Shown here: piece by piece, positions 27,693 through 35,156 of the stretch
How the letters are laid out: each line of letters starts with the position of its first letter
Position numbering within the stretch: the stretch's first letter is position 1
Assembly (NCBI GenBank): GCA_027025615.1
Contig: JALVQM010000300.1
Coordinates: 1-35,156 of the forward strand
DNA length: 35,156 nucleotides
Direction: 5' to 3'
DNA from: Desulfobacteraceae bacterium
Lineage (GTDB): Bacteria > Desulfobacterota > Desulfobacteria > Desulfobacterales > Desulfosarcinaceae
Notes under the pieces: generated by a model
Database searches by the model: none
Told to the model about the DNA's origin: nothing
The model's input: the letters and a program-made list of their open reading frames with translations, nothing else
Program-made: the position numbers and the translations under genes

Positions 27693-28661
27693 TTGGACCT
27701 GATAGCCTCTGGAAAAATGGCTGCCTTTTTCAGCTCTGGAATATGCATTGGACTCGGTGCAGTGGGTGCCGCCATAGGTGAAGGTTATACGGCTGCTATT
27801 GCTAATCGAGCTGTTTCCAGGAGTCCTGAACGCTCGGGTGACATCCTCAAAAACATGCTGGTCGGGCAGGCGGTGGCTGAATCGGCTTCCATTTTTGCCC
27901 TGGTTATTGCCATCCTGTTGTTGTTCATGGATATTGAAGGTCATGGTGTTTTACAAAGCGCCGCTCTTCTCGGCGCTGGTTTGAGTATGGGATTCGGTGC
28001 CATGGGAGCCGGCATTGGAGCCGGTTTTCCCGGAGGTCAGGCTTGCCTTGGAATTTCACGTCAACCTCAGGTAACATCTTCACTGACGACCAACATGCTG
28101 ATAGGGTCGGCAGTCTGCCAGACACCGGCCATATTTTCCATGGTGGTTGCACTGATGCTCGTCTTCATGAATTTTGATCAAACACCGGCCGCTCCAGGGT
28201 GGGCTGCCATGTTGGGAGCCGGCCTGAGCACCGGTCTGGCTGCCATCGGGTCAGGCTACGGAGGGGGGCTGGCCGCCGGAGCAAGCTGTGAGGGCATTGC
28301 CCGTCAGCCAAGAACAGTCGGGCAGGTAACCACCACCATGCTGGTGGGGCAAGCTGTTGCTCAAACCCCGTCGATTTTCGGCCTTTTGGTCAGTTTTATA
28401 TTGATGTTCAAAACATTTGCGGCGTCTTCAGCCCTGGCTCCGGCAATGGGACTGCTTTCAGCCGGTTTGTGTATGGGCTTGGGGGGCATCGGTCCAGGCA
28501 TCGGCAATGGTTCAGCCGCTGAATCGGCCGTCAGGTGGGTTGCCCGTAACGTAGAGCAGTCCGATGTTCTGATGAGGCTGATGCTGGTGGGCCAGGCGGT
28601 TTCACAATCAACAGCTATTTATGCGATGGTAATCAGCCTGGTGTTGATATTTGTCGTCTAA
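27693..28661 (+). CDS. Four-hairpin fused F-type ATP synthase c subunit
   Basis: 322 aa made of four tandem c-like hairpins of about 80-81 aa with repeated GxGxGxG (TM1) and GQAVA(E/Q) (TM2) motifs. TTG start with GGAG ribosome-binding site. Lies between atpB and a canonical c subunit. Confidence 0.93.
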   Translation: MDLIASGKMAAFFSSGICIGLGAVGAAIGEGYTAAIANRAVSRSPERSGDILKNMLVGQAVAESASIFALVIAILLLFMDIEGHGVLQSAALLGAGLSMGFGAMGAGIGAGFPGGQACLGISRQPQVTSSLTTNMLIGSAVCQTPAIFSMVVALMLVFMNFDQTPAAPGWAAMLGAGLSTGLAAIGSGYGGGLAAGASCEGIARQPRTVGQVTTTMLVGQAVAQTPSIFGLLVSFILMFKTFAASSALAPAMGLLSAGLCMGLGGIGPGIGNGSAAESAVRWVARNVEQSDVLMRLMLVGQAVSQSTAIYAMVISLVLIFVV

Positions 28662-28687
28662 CATTAAATTTGTAAACGGAGGAAACA

Positions 28688-28936
28688 ATGGCTATCGAAG
28701 GTGCAGATCTGATTAAGGCAGCGGCTTTTCTAGGGGCAGGAATCTCCATGGGCCTGGGTGCAATAGGACCCGGCGTTGGCGAAGGCATGGTGGCAGCCAA
28801 GGCCTGCGAGGCCATCGGTAAAAATCCCAAGGAAGCCGGACTGTTGACCAGAACAATGCTGGTTGGCCAGGCAGTTGCAGAATCCACCGGAATTTACTCT
28901 CTGGTGATCGCATTGCTGTTGCTGTTTGTCGTTTAA
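28688..28936 (+). CDS. atpE: F0F1 ATP synthase subunit c (single hairpin, two-carboxylate motif)
   Basis: 82 aa: GAGISMGLGAIGPGVGEGMVAAKACEAIGKNPKEAGLLTRTMLVGQAVAESTGIYSLVIALLLLFVV. E32 and E65, with S66. Confidence 0.97.
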   Translation: MAIEGADLIKAAAFLGAGISMGLGAIGPGVGEGMVAAKACEAIGKNPKEAGLLTRTMLVGQAVAESTGIYSLVIALLLLFVV

Positions 28937-28991
28937 TCGGCCAATTTCCGGTCGTATTTCAAAAACATAGATTTTGCGGGGGACGCCCAGG

Positions 28992-29444
28992 ATGTCCATC
29001 GTCAGCAATATTGCCCTTATTTCCATCAACGCTACGCTGGTGGTACAAGTTCTCCTTTTTTTGCTCCTGGTATGGTTGCTCAACCGGATCATGATCAAAC
29101 CACTGCGCCTGATTATGGCGGAACGAAAAGAGCATCTTAAACGCATAGAAAGCGACATTCTGTCGGCCCGCCAGGACCACCAGCAGCTGGAGGAAGAAAT
29201 ACACGCCCAGGAAGCTGAAGCCCGACGGGAGGGACTCCGGATCAGGCAGGAGCTTGAAACCGATGGCTTCAACGCTGCCGCAGAAATCCTGGATCAGGCT
29301 CGCCGGCAAATCGCGTCCCAAAGAGAAAAAACCATGGCAGATATCAATAAAGCCCTGGATAAAGTCCGCTCTGAAATGGAAACCGAGGCCCAGCAGCTTG
29401 CCACCAGGATTATGGAGATTGTGCTTAACCGGAGGCTGTCATAG
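28992..29444 (+). CDS. F0F1 ATP synthase subunit b' (b-type stator)
   Basis: N-terminal TM helix (VVQVLLFLLLVWLLNRIMIKPLRLIMAERKEHLKRIE), then a long charged coiled coil. ATG 28992 preferred to the ORF-track start at 28974. Confidence 0.85.
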   Translation: MSIVSNIALISINATLVVQVLLFLLLVWLLNRIMIKPLRLIMAERKEHLKRIESDILSARQDHQQLEEEIHAQEAEARREGLRIRQELETDGFNAAAEILDQARRQIASQREKTMADINKALDKVRSEMETEAQQLATRIMEIVLNRRLS

Positions 29445-29445
29445 C

Positions 29446-30027
29446 ATGAAACGAAAAATCATACTAATATTTCTGGCCGTATTAATTATCCCGACTGTCT
29501 TTCCCCTCGGGAATCACGTCGTTTTGGCAGCCGAAAGCAGTGGTTTCAATCGTGCAACTTACGATATTATAATGCGTTGGGTAAACTTTCTGATCCTTGC
29601 AGCCCTGCTTATAAAATACGGCCGCGGTCCCATAATGAACTTTCTCAACGGACAGAAAGAACAGATCAAAGAAGAAATATCCCAATTAGAAGCCAAGAAA
29701 AAACAGGTTGTAGAGCAAATAGAAGAAGCCCGCATCCTGCTAAAACAGCGCGCCGACCGTATAGAGCAGATAAAACAGAAAATCATTGCCGATGGAACCC
29801 GGGAAAAAGAACGAATTATTAACCAGGCACGTCGTGAAAGCCAGCATCTTCTGGAAAGTGCCGGTCACAAAATGGAGCACCAAATCCGTCAGGCCCGCGA
29901 AACTGTTAGGGCTGAAATGATTGATCAGGCGGTTGCCTTGGCTACCAAACGCCTGCCGGAACTAATGACCCAGGCTGATTCTGAAAATCTTGTCGCCAAA
30001 TTCATTGAAGCAACAGAAAAATTTTAA
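29446..30027 (+). CDS. atpF: F0F1 ATP synthase subunit b
   Basis: Signal-like N-terminus, TM helix, NFLNGQKEQIKEEISQLEAKKKQVVEQIEEA and a long coiled coil. Starts 2 nt after the b' stop. Confidence 0.9.
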   Translation: MKRKIILIFLAVLIIPTVFPLGNHVVLAAESSGFNRATYDIIMRWVNFLILAALLIKYGRGPIMNFLNGQKEQIKEEISQLEAKKKQVVEQIEEARILLKQRADRIEQIKQKIIADGTREKERIINQARRESQHLLESAGHKMEHQIRQARETVRAEMIDQAVALATKRLPELMTQADSENLVAKFIEATEKF

Positions 30028-30256
30028 GGAATCCAACAGCCCATTATCCCTGTCAATACATCCTCCAACCTGAACGACTTTTTACGGCTCTTTTCAAATC
30101 GGCCGGTGATTTAAATATCAAATAAGATCGCAACAATTCCTAATTTGTTAAAAGATGGACTTGATTTTCCATAGCCACAAGAGTATGCAATTTGCCTTGT
30201 TCCTCAACAAAGCTGCATCTAAACCGATAACTGTTTGATTTGAAAGGAAGATACTC

Positions 30257-30976
30257 ATGAAAAATTCACAAAAAGGATCTGTCTCCATTGAAGAATTCGT
30301 GCGCAATATCACCAAAAAATGGGAAGAAATGCATTCTGACGAGTTCAAGAAACTTGAGGCAGACCTACCGGTAATTACAGTCAGCATGGAACCGGGAAGT
30401 GGAGGCTGCCTGATTGCCAAGGAAATTGCCAGCCAGCTTGGTTTTGATTTTTTCCATCGCGATATAATCCATAAAATAGCCGAAAGTGCCCGCATAAGCG
30501 CCAAGGTAATAGAATCTCTTGAAAAAGAACGCCTTTCAGGTGTCCAGGATTTTATTGCTTCCCTGGTAAAAGATTCCTATATTCATCCCAGTATTTACCT
30601 CGAACATTTGATGAAGATAGTCTCTACCATTGGCAAACACGGTCGGGCGGTGATTGTAGGGCGGGGGGCCAACTTTATCCTTCCGCCTGAAGAGCGCTTC
30701 AGTGTAAGGGTCATAGCTCCACTGGAAACCCGTATCGCCAATGTGACCCGACTTTTCGGTGTGCCAAGCGATACGGCAAAAAGGCGGATAATGATCCGCC
30801 AGTCGAAGCGCCAGGCGTTTGTCCGCCAGAGCTTCAATGCCGACATCAACGATCCCGGCCATTACGACCTGGTGATCAACTCCGGCAGAATGAATGTTGA
30901 ATCAGCGGTAGAAGCTGTGATTGGAGCCGTGGTTGGATGTCTTGGGAAAAACAAGAAAGGTATGGTTGTCAAGTGA
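30257..30976 (+). CDS. Cytidylate kinase-like family protein
   Basis: VITVSMEPGSGGCLIAKEIASQLGFDFFHRDIIHKIAESARIS, AVIVGRGANFILPPEERFSVRVIAPLETRI, YDLVINSGRM. Confidence 0.85.
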   Translation: MKNSQKGSVSIEEFVRNITKKWEEMHSDEFKKLEADLPVITVSMEPGSGGCLIAKEIASQLGFDFFHRDIIHKIAESARISAKVIESLEKERLSGVQDFIASLVKDSYIHPSIYLEHLMKIVSTIGKHGRAVIVGRGANFILPPEERFSVRVIAPLETRIANVTRLFGVPSDTAKRRIMIRQSKRQAFVRQSFNADINDPGHYDLVINSGRMNVESAVEAVIGAVVGCLGKNKKGMVVK

Positions 30977-32145
30977 ATCACTCCGGGGAAGTAATTACAT
31001 CTGATCAGCAGCCACCGCTTCTTCTGGTAAAAGGTGGTCATGTCTATACACCCCAAGACCAGGGTGAATTGGATATCTTGACATGTGATGAACGTATCCT
31101 GAAAATAGCCCCGCGGATCGACCCACCCCCTGGTATTGCCGTTAAAATAGTCGACGCCCGGAAAAAGTTGGTCATTCCAGGCCTGATCGACCTCCATGTC
31201 CACCTGCTTGGGGGAGGAGGTGAGGGTGGTTTCGGCACCCGTATGCCTGAAATCAGTTTGAAGACCATACTTGAAGCTGGTGTAACTTCGGTGGTAGGGT
31301 GCCTTGGAACGGATGACGTTACCCGCAGGCTCGAAAGTCTGCTCGCAAAGGCCCTCCAACTCAGGGACGAAGGAATATCCGCTTACATTTATACCGGCTC
31401 CTACCATGTCCCTCCGCCGACCATTACCGGCAGTATCCGCAAGGACATAGCCTTGATAGACCCTATTGTCGGGGTCGGCGAACTGGCCATATCCGACCAC
31501 CGCTGTTCCCAGCCGACTTTTGAAGAATTTGTCCGGATTGCAGCCGAGGCCCGTACCGGTGGCATGATCGGGGGCAAAGCCGGACTTGTCCACCTGCACG
31601 TGGGCAACGGCGAAAAACGCTTATCACTGCTTATAAAAACGGTTAAAGAAACTGAAATTCCTATTGGCCAGTTTCTGCCCACCCATGTCAACCGCACGGC
31701 GGAGCTGTTCGAGCACGCCCTGGAATTTGCCCGGATGGGGGGCAATATCGATCTCACCGCAGGCTCAGCAGCCCTTGCCTTTGGACTGGATACCACTTCG
31801 GCCCTTGAAATGATAAGCAAAGAAAACATAAACCTAGATCAAATTACCCTCAGCTCGGACAGCAACGGCTCCATGCCGATTTTCAATTCCAGGGGTCAAT
31901 TGGTCCGCTTGGCGGTTGGTCAAATTAGTGTTCTTCCAAAGGCCTTGCGAAGTCTGCACGCCTCCGGGATGCCTTTGGATCAGGCCCTTTGTCCGTTCAC
32001 GGCAAACCCGGCCAGCAGGCTGGGCCTTGCCCGGCGCAAGGGACGCCTTGAACCCGGGATGGATGCCGATATTATTTTGCTTGATTCAACAAACCTGGAA
32101 ATTGACACAGTGATCGCCAGGGGCAAGTTGATGCTACCCGTTTAA
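30973..32145 (+). CDS. iadA: Beta-aspartyl (isoaspartyl) dipeptidase
   Basis: KLVIPGLIDLHVHLLGGGGEGGFGTRMPEI, YTGSYHVPPPTITGSIRKDIALID, ISDHRCSQPTFEEF, KAGLVHLHVG, LPTHVNR, LSSDSNGS. GTG start overlapping the upstream TGA is inferred. Confidence 0.93.
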   Translation: MNHSGEVITSDQQPPLLLVKGGHVYTPQDQGELDILTCDERILKIAPRIDPPPGIAVKIVDARKKLVIPGLIDLHVHLLGGGGEGGFGTRMPEISLKTILEAGVTSVVGCLGTDDVTRRLESLLAKALQLRDEGISAYIYTGSYHVPPPTITGSIRKDIALIDPIVGVGELAISDHRCSQPTFEEFVRIAAEARTGGMIGGKAGLVHLHVGNGEKRLSLLIKTVKETEIPIGQFLPTHVNRTAELFEHALEFARMGGNIDLTAGSAALAFGLDTTSALEMISKENINLDQITLSSDSNGSMPIFNSRGQLVRLAVGQISVLPKALRSLHASGMPLDQALCPFTANPASRLGLARRKGRLEPGMDADIILLDSTNLEIDTVIARGKLMLPV

Positions 32146-32159
32146 CAAGAATAACTCTC

Positions 32160-33245
32160 ATGAATCCCATAAAAGAAATTATTGAGCTTACAAAAAAACT
32201 GATCAGTTTTCGATCAACCCACGACCGTCCTGAAGAAATCCGCAAATGTTGTCTGTTTGTCTCCGACTGGTTTGCCGTTCACGGAATTGAACACCGCTGC
32301 ATAGAAAACTCCGGCTATCTTTCTCTGGTGGTCATGCCCAAACCAGATTACACACCGGTTCTGCTCATGTCCCACCTGGATGTGGTGGCAGGTCCCGGGC
32401 AACTTTTCATCCCCCGGATGGAAGGCAATATTCTTTGGGGCCGGGGAAGCATTGATGACAAATATGCCGTTGCCCTGTCCATGGTTTTGTTAAAAGAAAT
32501 ACTTGCCCAACGGCCAGGTGCCGATAGCAACTGGCCCGTAGGCCTGCTGATCACCAGCGATGAAGAAATCGGCGGCAAACAGGGCGCCGGCAAAATACTG
32601 CCTTCGATTCGCACCGATTTTGGCATCGCCCTGGACGGAGGTCGTCCCGGCAGCATAGTAGTCAAAGAAAAGGGTATTCTAAAAATACGACTGACAACCC
32701 GGGGGAAAAGCGCCCATGGCAGCCGGCCCTGGCTGGGAAAAAATGCAATAACGGCCCTGCTAGCCGACATCCAGGCTATCATGGGATTATTCGAACCCTA
32801 TCCTGATGACCCGGGCCACTGGCACCGCACCTGCAACGTGGGACTCATCAGCGGCGGCCGGGTTTCCAACCAGGTTCCGGACCTGGCAGAAGCAATCCTG
32901 GATGTACGCTTTACAGAAAATGACAACCCTGACCTTCTGGTGGCTGAAATGCAAGCCGCTGTCCAGGGTACCCTGGTGGTTGAAGAAAGGGCGCAAATGC
33001 TTGTTTCGCGCCCCTCAAGCCACCTTGATCTTTTGCTTGAATGCTGCCCCGGCGCCAGTCTAGAGGCTGAACATGGCAGCAGTGACGCCCGCTATCTAAC
33101 CCAATTCGGCATGAACGGTGTGGTCTGGGGAGCAGACGGCCAAATGAGTCAACATTCGGACAATGAACATGTCCTGGTTCCCAGTATTGAACTTGTATAT
33201 CAGCGCCTTTTACAGTTCATTAAACAGTTGGACAAAACCGGCTGA
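32160..33245 (+). CDS. M20-family peptidase (ArgE/DapE-like)
   Basis: VLLMSHLDVVAGP, LWGRGSIDDKYAVALSMVLLKEIL, LITSDEEIGG, GKSAHGSRPWLGKNAI. Confidence 0.92.
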   Translation: MNPIKEIIELTKKLISFRSTHDRPEEIRKCCLFVSDWFAVHGIEHRCIENSGYLSLVVMPKPDYTPVLLMSHLDVVAGPGQLFIPRMEGNILWGRGSIDDKYAVALSMVLLKEILAQRPGADSNWPVGLLITSDEEIGGKQGAGKILPSIRTDFGIALDGGRPGSIVVKEKGILKIRLTTRGKSAHGSRPWLGKNAITALLADIQAIMGLFEPYPDDPGHWHRTCNVGLISGGRVSNQVPDLAEAILDVRFTENDNPDLLVAEMQAAVQGTLVVEERAQMLVSRPSSHLDLLLECCPGASLEAEHGSSDARYLTQFGMNGVVWGADGQMSQHSDNEHVLVPSIELVYQRLLQFIKQLDKTG

Positions 33246-33391
33246 TGATGAAATGCGTTTCAGCGCACAACACCATTAATGCATTGACCTGCCGTTATGA
33301 CTACGGCTGTTTCCACCAGGGCGAAGTAACTTTGAATTGATATACCCACATCTATCCAGCGGCAGACTGGTCTATGATCTCTGTCAAGGCT

Positions 33392-34420
33392 TCACTTGGC
33401 ATGCCGGGAAATTAAAGCCTTGATATCGTCAACAATGGCCTGTCCGTCCAGGCCTTTGGCACTTGCCTGGGCAATCCATTTTTGCGATATAGGTTTAAGA
33501 CGTTGATACCATTTGGCTTTTTCAGATGCAGCCAGTTCTATCACCTCAACCTGGTACTTCTCTTTGGACCACTGCATGGCTTCAAGGACGTGTTGGTCCA
33601 TGTAGCGGCCCGTCCATTCGGCCTGTTCAGCCATTAATTCGTCCAGAACCTGCTGAACATCCTTGGGAAGCTTGTTCCAGGAATCCATATTCATCACCAC
33701 GGCAAAGGGATAAATGGCTGTGTTGGTCATGGTTACATGGCGGCAAAGCTCAGCAAAGTTAAAATCTTTCATAACTTCCAGAGATGATAACAAGCCTTTG
33801 ACTACGCCTTTCTGCAAAGCCTCCGGTACCGCCGGCATGGGCATCCCCACCGGGTTGGCGCCCAGGGCCGCAAGGACCTGGGCTGCCCCGCCCGAGCCCC
33901 GCAGATCCAAGCCCCGCAGGTCTTTCAAGGTCCTTATGGGCACTTTAGACATGATATTGGTGGGAGCACTGGTGAAAAGAGTCAGGACCTTGACCCCGGC
34001 AAAAGCCTTGGGCTGGTATTTTTTATACAAATCAAGCAGAACCAAACTCCCAGTTCTGGCATCAGGGATACCCAGCGGCAGGCCGGTGGCATTTGTCACC
34101 ATGAAACGCCCCGGCTGATAAGCCATGCACAAGCATCCGATATCGGCCTGACCGGCAATGACTCCGTCAAGCATGGCTTTTGCTCCCAGCAGGGTACCTC
34201 CGGGGAAAGTATCGATTTTCACTTTCCCGGCAGTTCTTTTTTCCACCTCTTTTTTCCAGTGTTCCATTTGAACGCATGGAAAAGTGTTGGCCGGCGGGAA
34301 ATTGGCATAGGTAAGCCGGACAACCGAATCTCCCGAATATGCCGGCCCGGGAACCAGCATACAGGCAGCCAGTGCCAGAATCATCGACAATTTAACCAAC
34401 CTGGGCAATGCAGTTAACAT
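33392..34420 (-). CDS. dctP: TRAP transporter substrate-binding protein (DctP family)
   Basis: Signal peptide. VRLTYANFPPANTFPCVQMEHWKKEVEKRTAGKVKIDTFPGGTLLGAKAMLDGVIAGQADIGCL is typical of DctP proteins. Confidence 0.93.
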   Translation of the reverse strand: MLTALPRLVKLSMILALAACMLVPGPAYSGDSVVRLTYANFPPANTFPCVQMEHWKKEVEKRTAGKVKIDTFPGGTLLGAKAMLDGVIAGQADIGCLCMAYQPGRFMVTNATGLPLGIPDARTGSLVLLDLYKKYQPKAFAGVKVLTLFTSAPTNIMSKVPIRTLKDLRGLDLRGSGGAAQVLAALGANPVGMPMPAVPEALQKGVVKGLLSSLEVMKDFNFAELCRHVTMTNTAIYPFAVVMNMDSWNKLPKDVQQVLDELMAEQAEWTGRYMDQHVLEAMQWSKEKYQVEVIELAASEKAKWYQRLKPISQKWIAQASAKGLDGQAIVDDIKALISRHAK

Positions 34421-34452
34421 GGAAATCCTCCCTTTTTTATCATTATGGAAAA

Positions 34453-35156
34453 TCAGCTGGAATGGCCTTGGTTGCCGTTGCGTTTGTCGAAAACGCGCTG
34501 GCTCTTGCGCTCAGTCCGGGGGAGACTACCGGGATCGACAATTTCCACATGGCAGCGCACAAGTATCTTGCGTCTGATCTCGGCTTCCACCGCCCGGGCA
34601 AGCTGGTGATTTTCAGCGACAATTTCATTGTCAACCCGTTCTACTTTCACCGTCATCATATCCCGGCCATCTTTACCATGGGCCAGATGAATCTGGTATT
34701 CACTGCCAACACCCGCTATGGTACTCAAAACGTGGTCTATCTGGCTGGGATAAATATTGACTGCCCGATAGATGAACATATCGTCGGTCCGTCCCATGAT
34801 TCGATCATGGCGCGGGAAACCGACCCCGCATTCACAGGGGCCATCTATAATTCTGGTAAGGTCATGGGTTCGATACCTGATCAGGGGGCTGCCTTCTTTG
34901 CGTAATGTTGTAACCACCAATTCACCAAAAGTTCCTGGAGGCACCGGCTGCAGGCTTTCGGGATCAAGGATTTCGAAAATAAAGTGGTCGGCCCAGTAAT
35001 GGATACCGTTATGGTATTGGCAATCGATGCCTGTACCAGGACCGTAAAGTTCAGTCATACCGTAAATATCATGGATGTGCTCGACCCCCATCAGTTCACC
35101 AATACGCCGGCGCATGGCATCTGAGCAACGCTCAGCGCCCATTATGATTTTTTGAA
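34453..35156 (-). CDS. Phenylacetate-CoA ligase-like adenylate-forming enzyme (C-terminal part, truncated by window edge)
   Basis: IIMGAERCSDAMRRRIGELMGVEHIHDIYGMTELYGPG, LVVTTLRKEGSPLIRYRTHDLTRII, IMGRTDDMFIYRAVNIYPSQIDHVL. The reading frame stays open to the window end. Confidence 0.92.
   Translation of the reverse strand, partial: QKIIMGAERCSDAMRRRIGELMGVEHIHDIYGMTELYGPGTGIDCQYHNGIHYWADHFIFEILDPESLQPVPPGTFGELVVTTLRKEGSPLIRYRTHDLTRIIDGPCECGVGFPRHDRIMGRTDDMFIYRAVNIYPSQIDHVLSTIAGVGSEYQIHLAHGKDGRDMMTVKVERVDNEIVAENHQLARAVEAEIRRKILVRCHVEIVDPGSLPRTERKSQRVFDKRNGNQGHSS

Noticed and set aside
29254-29445. N-terminal extension of the 257-aa ORF at 29254..30027
   Set aside because: The upstream part overlaps the b' subunit in another frame; ATG 29446 with signal-like sequence is the natural start of the b subunit.
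33248-33261. TGAAA-TGCG-TTTCA hairpin after the M20 peptidase gene
   Set aside because: Only 5-bp arms and no T-run; too weak to call a terminator.
1-35156. CRISPR arrays, tRNA/rRNA genes, transposase or phage genes
   Set aside because: No regular repeat-spacer structure, no tRNA/rRNA-like sequence recognised and no transposase or phage ORF in the track.

Overview
The window looks like a chromosomal segment of an anaerobic Desulfobacterota-type bacterium (inferred from gene content only). It holds about 29 supported protein-coding genes and no rRNA, tRNA or CRISPR that I could support. From left to right: a PEBP-family protein and a pentapeptide-repeat protein; a hydroxyproline cluster (glycyl radical activase, HypD-like dehydratase, FadR-type GntR regulator, ornithine cyclodeaminase/mu-crystallin reductase, trans-3-hydroxyproline dehydratase-like protein, DUF401-like permease); nicotinamidase-like hydrolase and pncB; a branched-chain amino acid ABC transporter (livKHMGF, minus strand) with an XRE-cupin regulator; NAD kinase; an Mce/Mla-like operon; an LPP20-like protein and a TPR lipoprotein; a palindromic repeat element abutting ahcY; ahcY and metK; an F-type ATP synthase Fo cluster with no F1 genes; a cytidylate kinase-like protein, isoaspartyl dipeptidase and M20 peptidase; a TRAP DctP protein; and a truncated phenylacetate-CoA ligase. 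The strongest unusual signal is in the Fo cluster. A 322-aa protein is four fused c-subunit hairpins, of which only hairpin 1 keeps the ion-binding glutamates (E30/E63). Hairpins 2-4 carry Gln at the TM2 position (Q143, Q224, Q305). It sits next to a normal 82-aa c subunit with a two-carboxylate E32/E65 motif, which suggests a mixed, carboxylate-depleted and probably Na+-type rotor. A second strong signal is an Mla-like ABC 'ATPase' that has lost Walker A, the signature motif, the Walker B glutamate and the H-loop.
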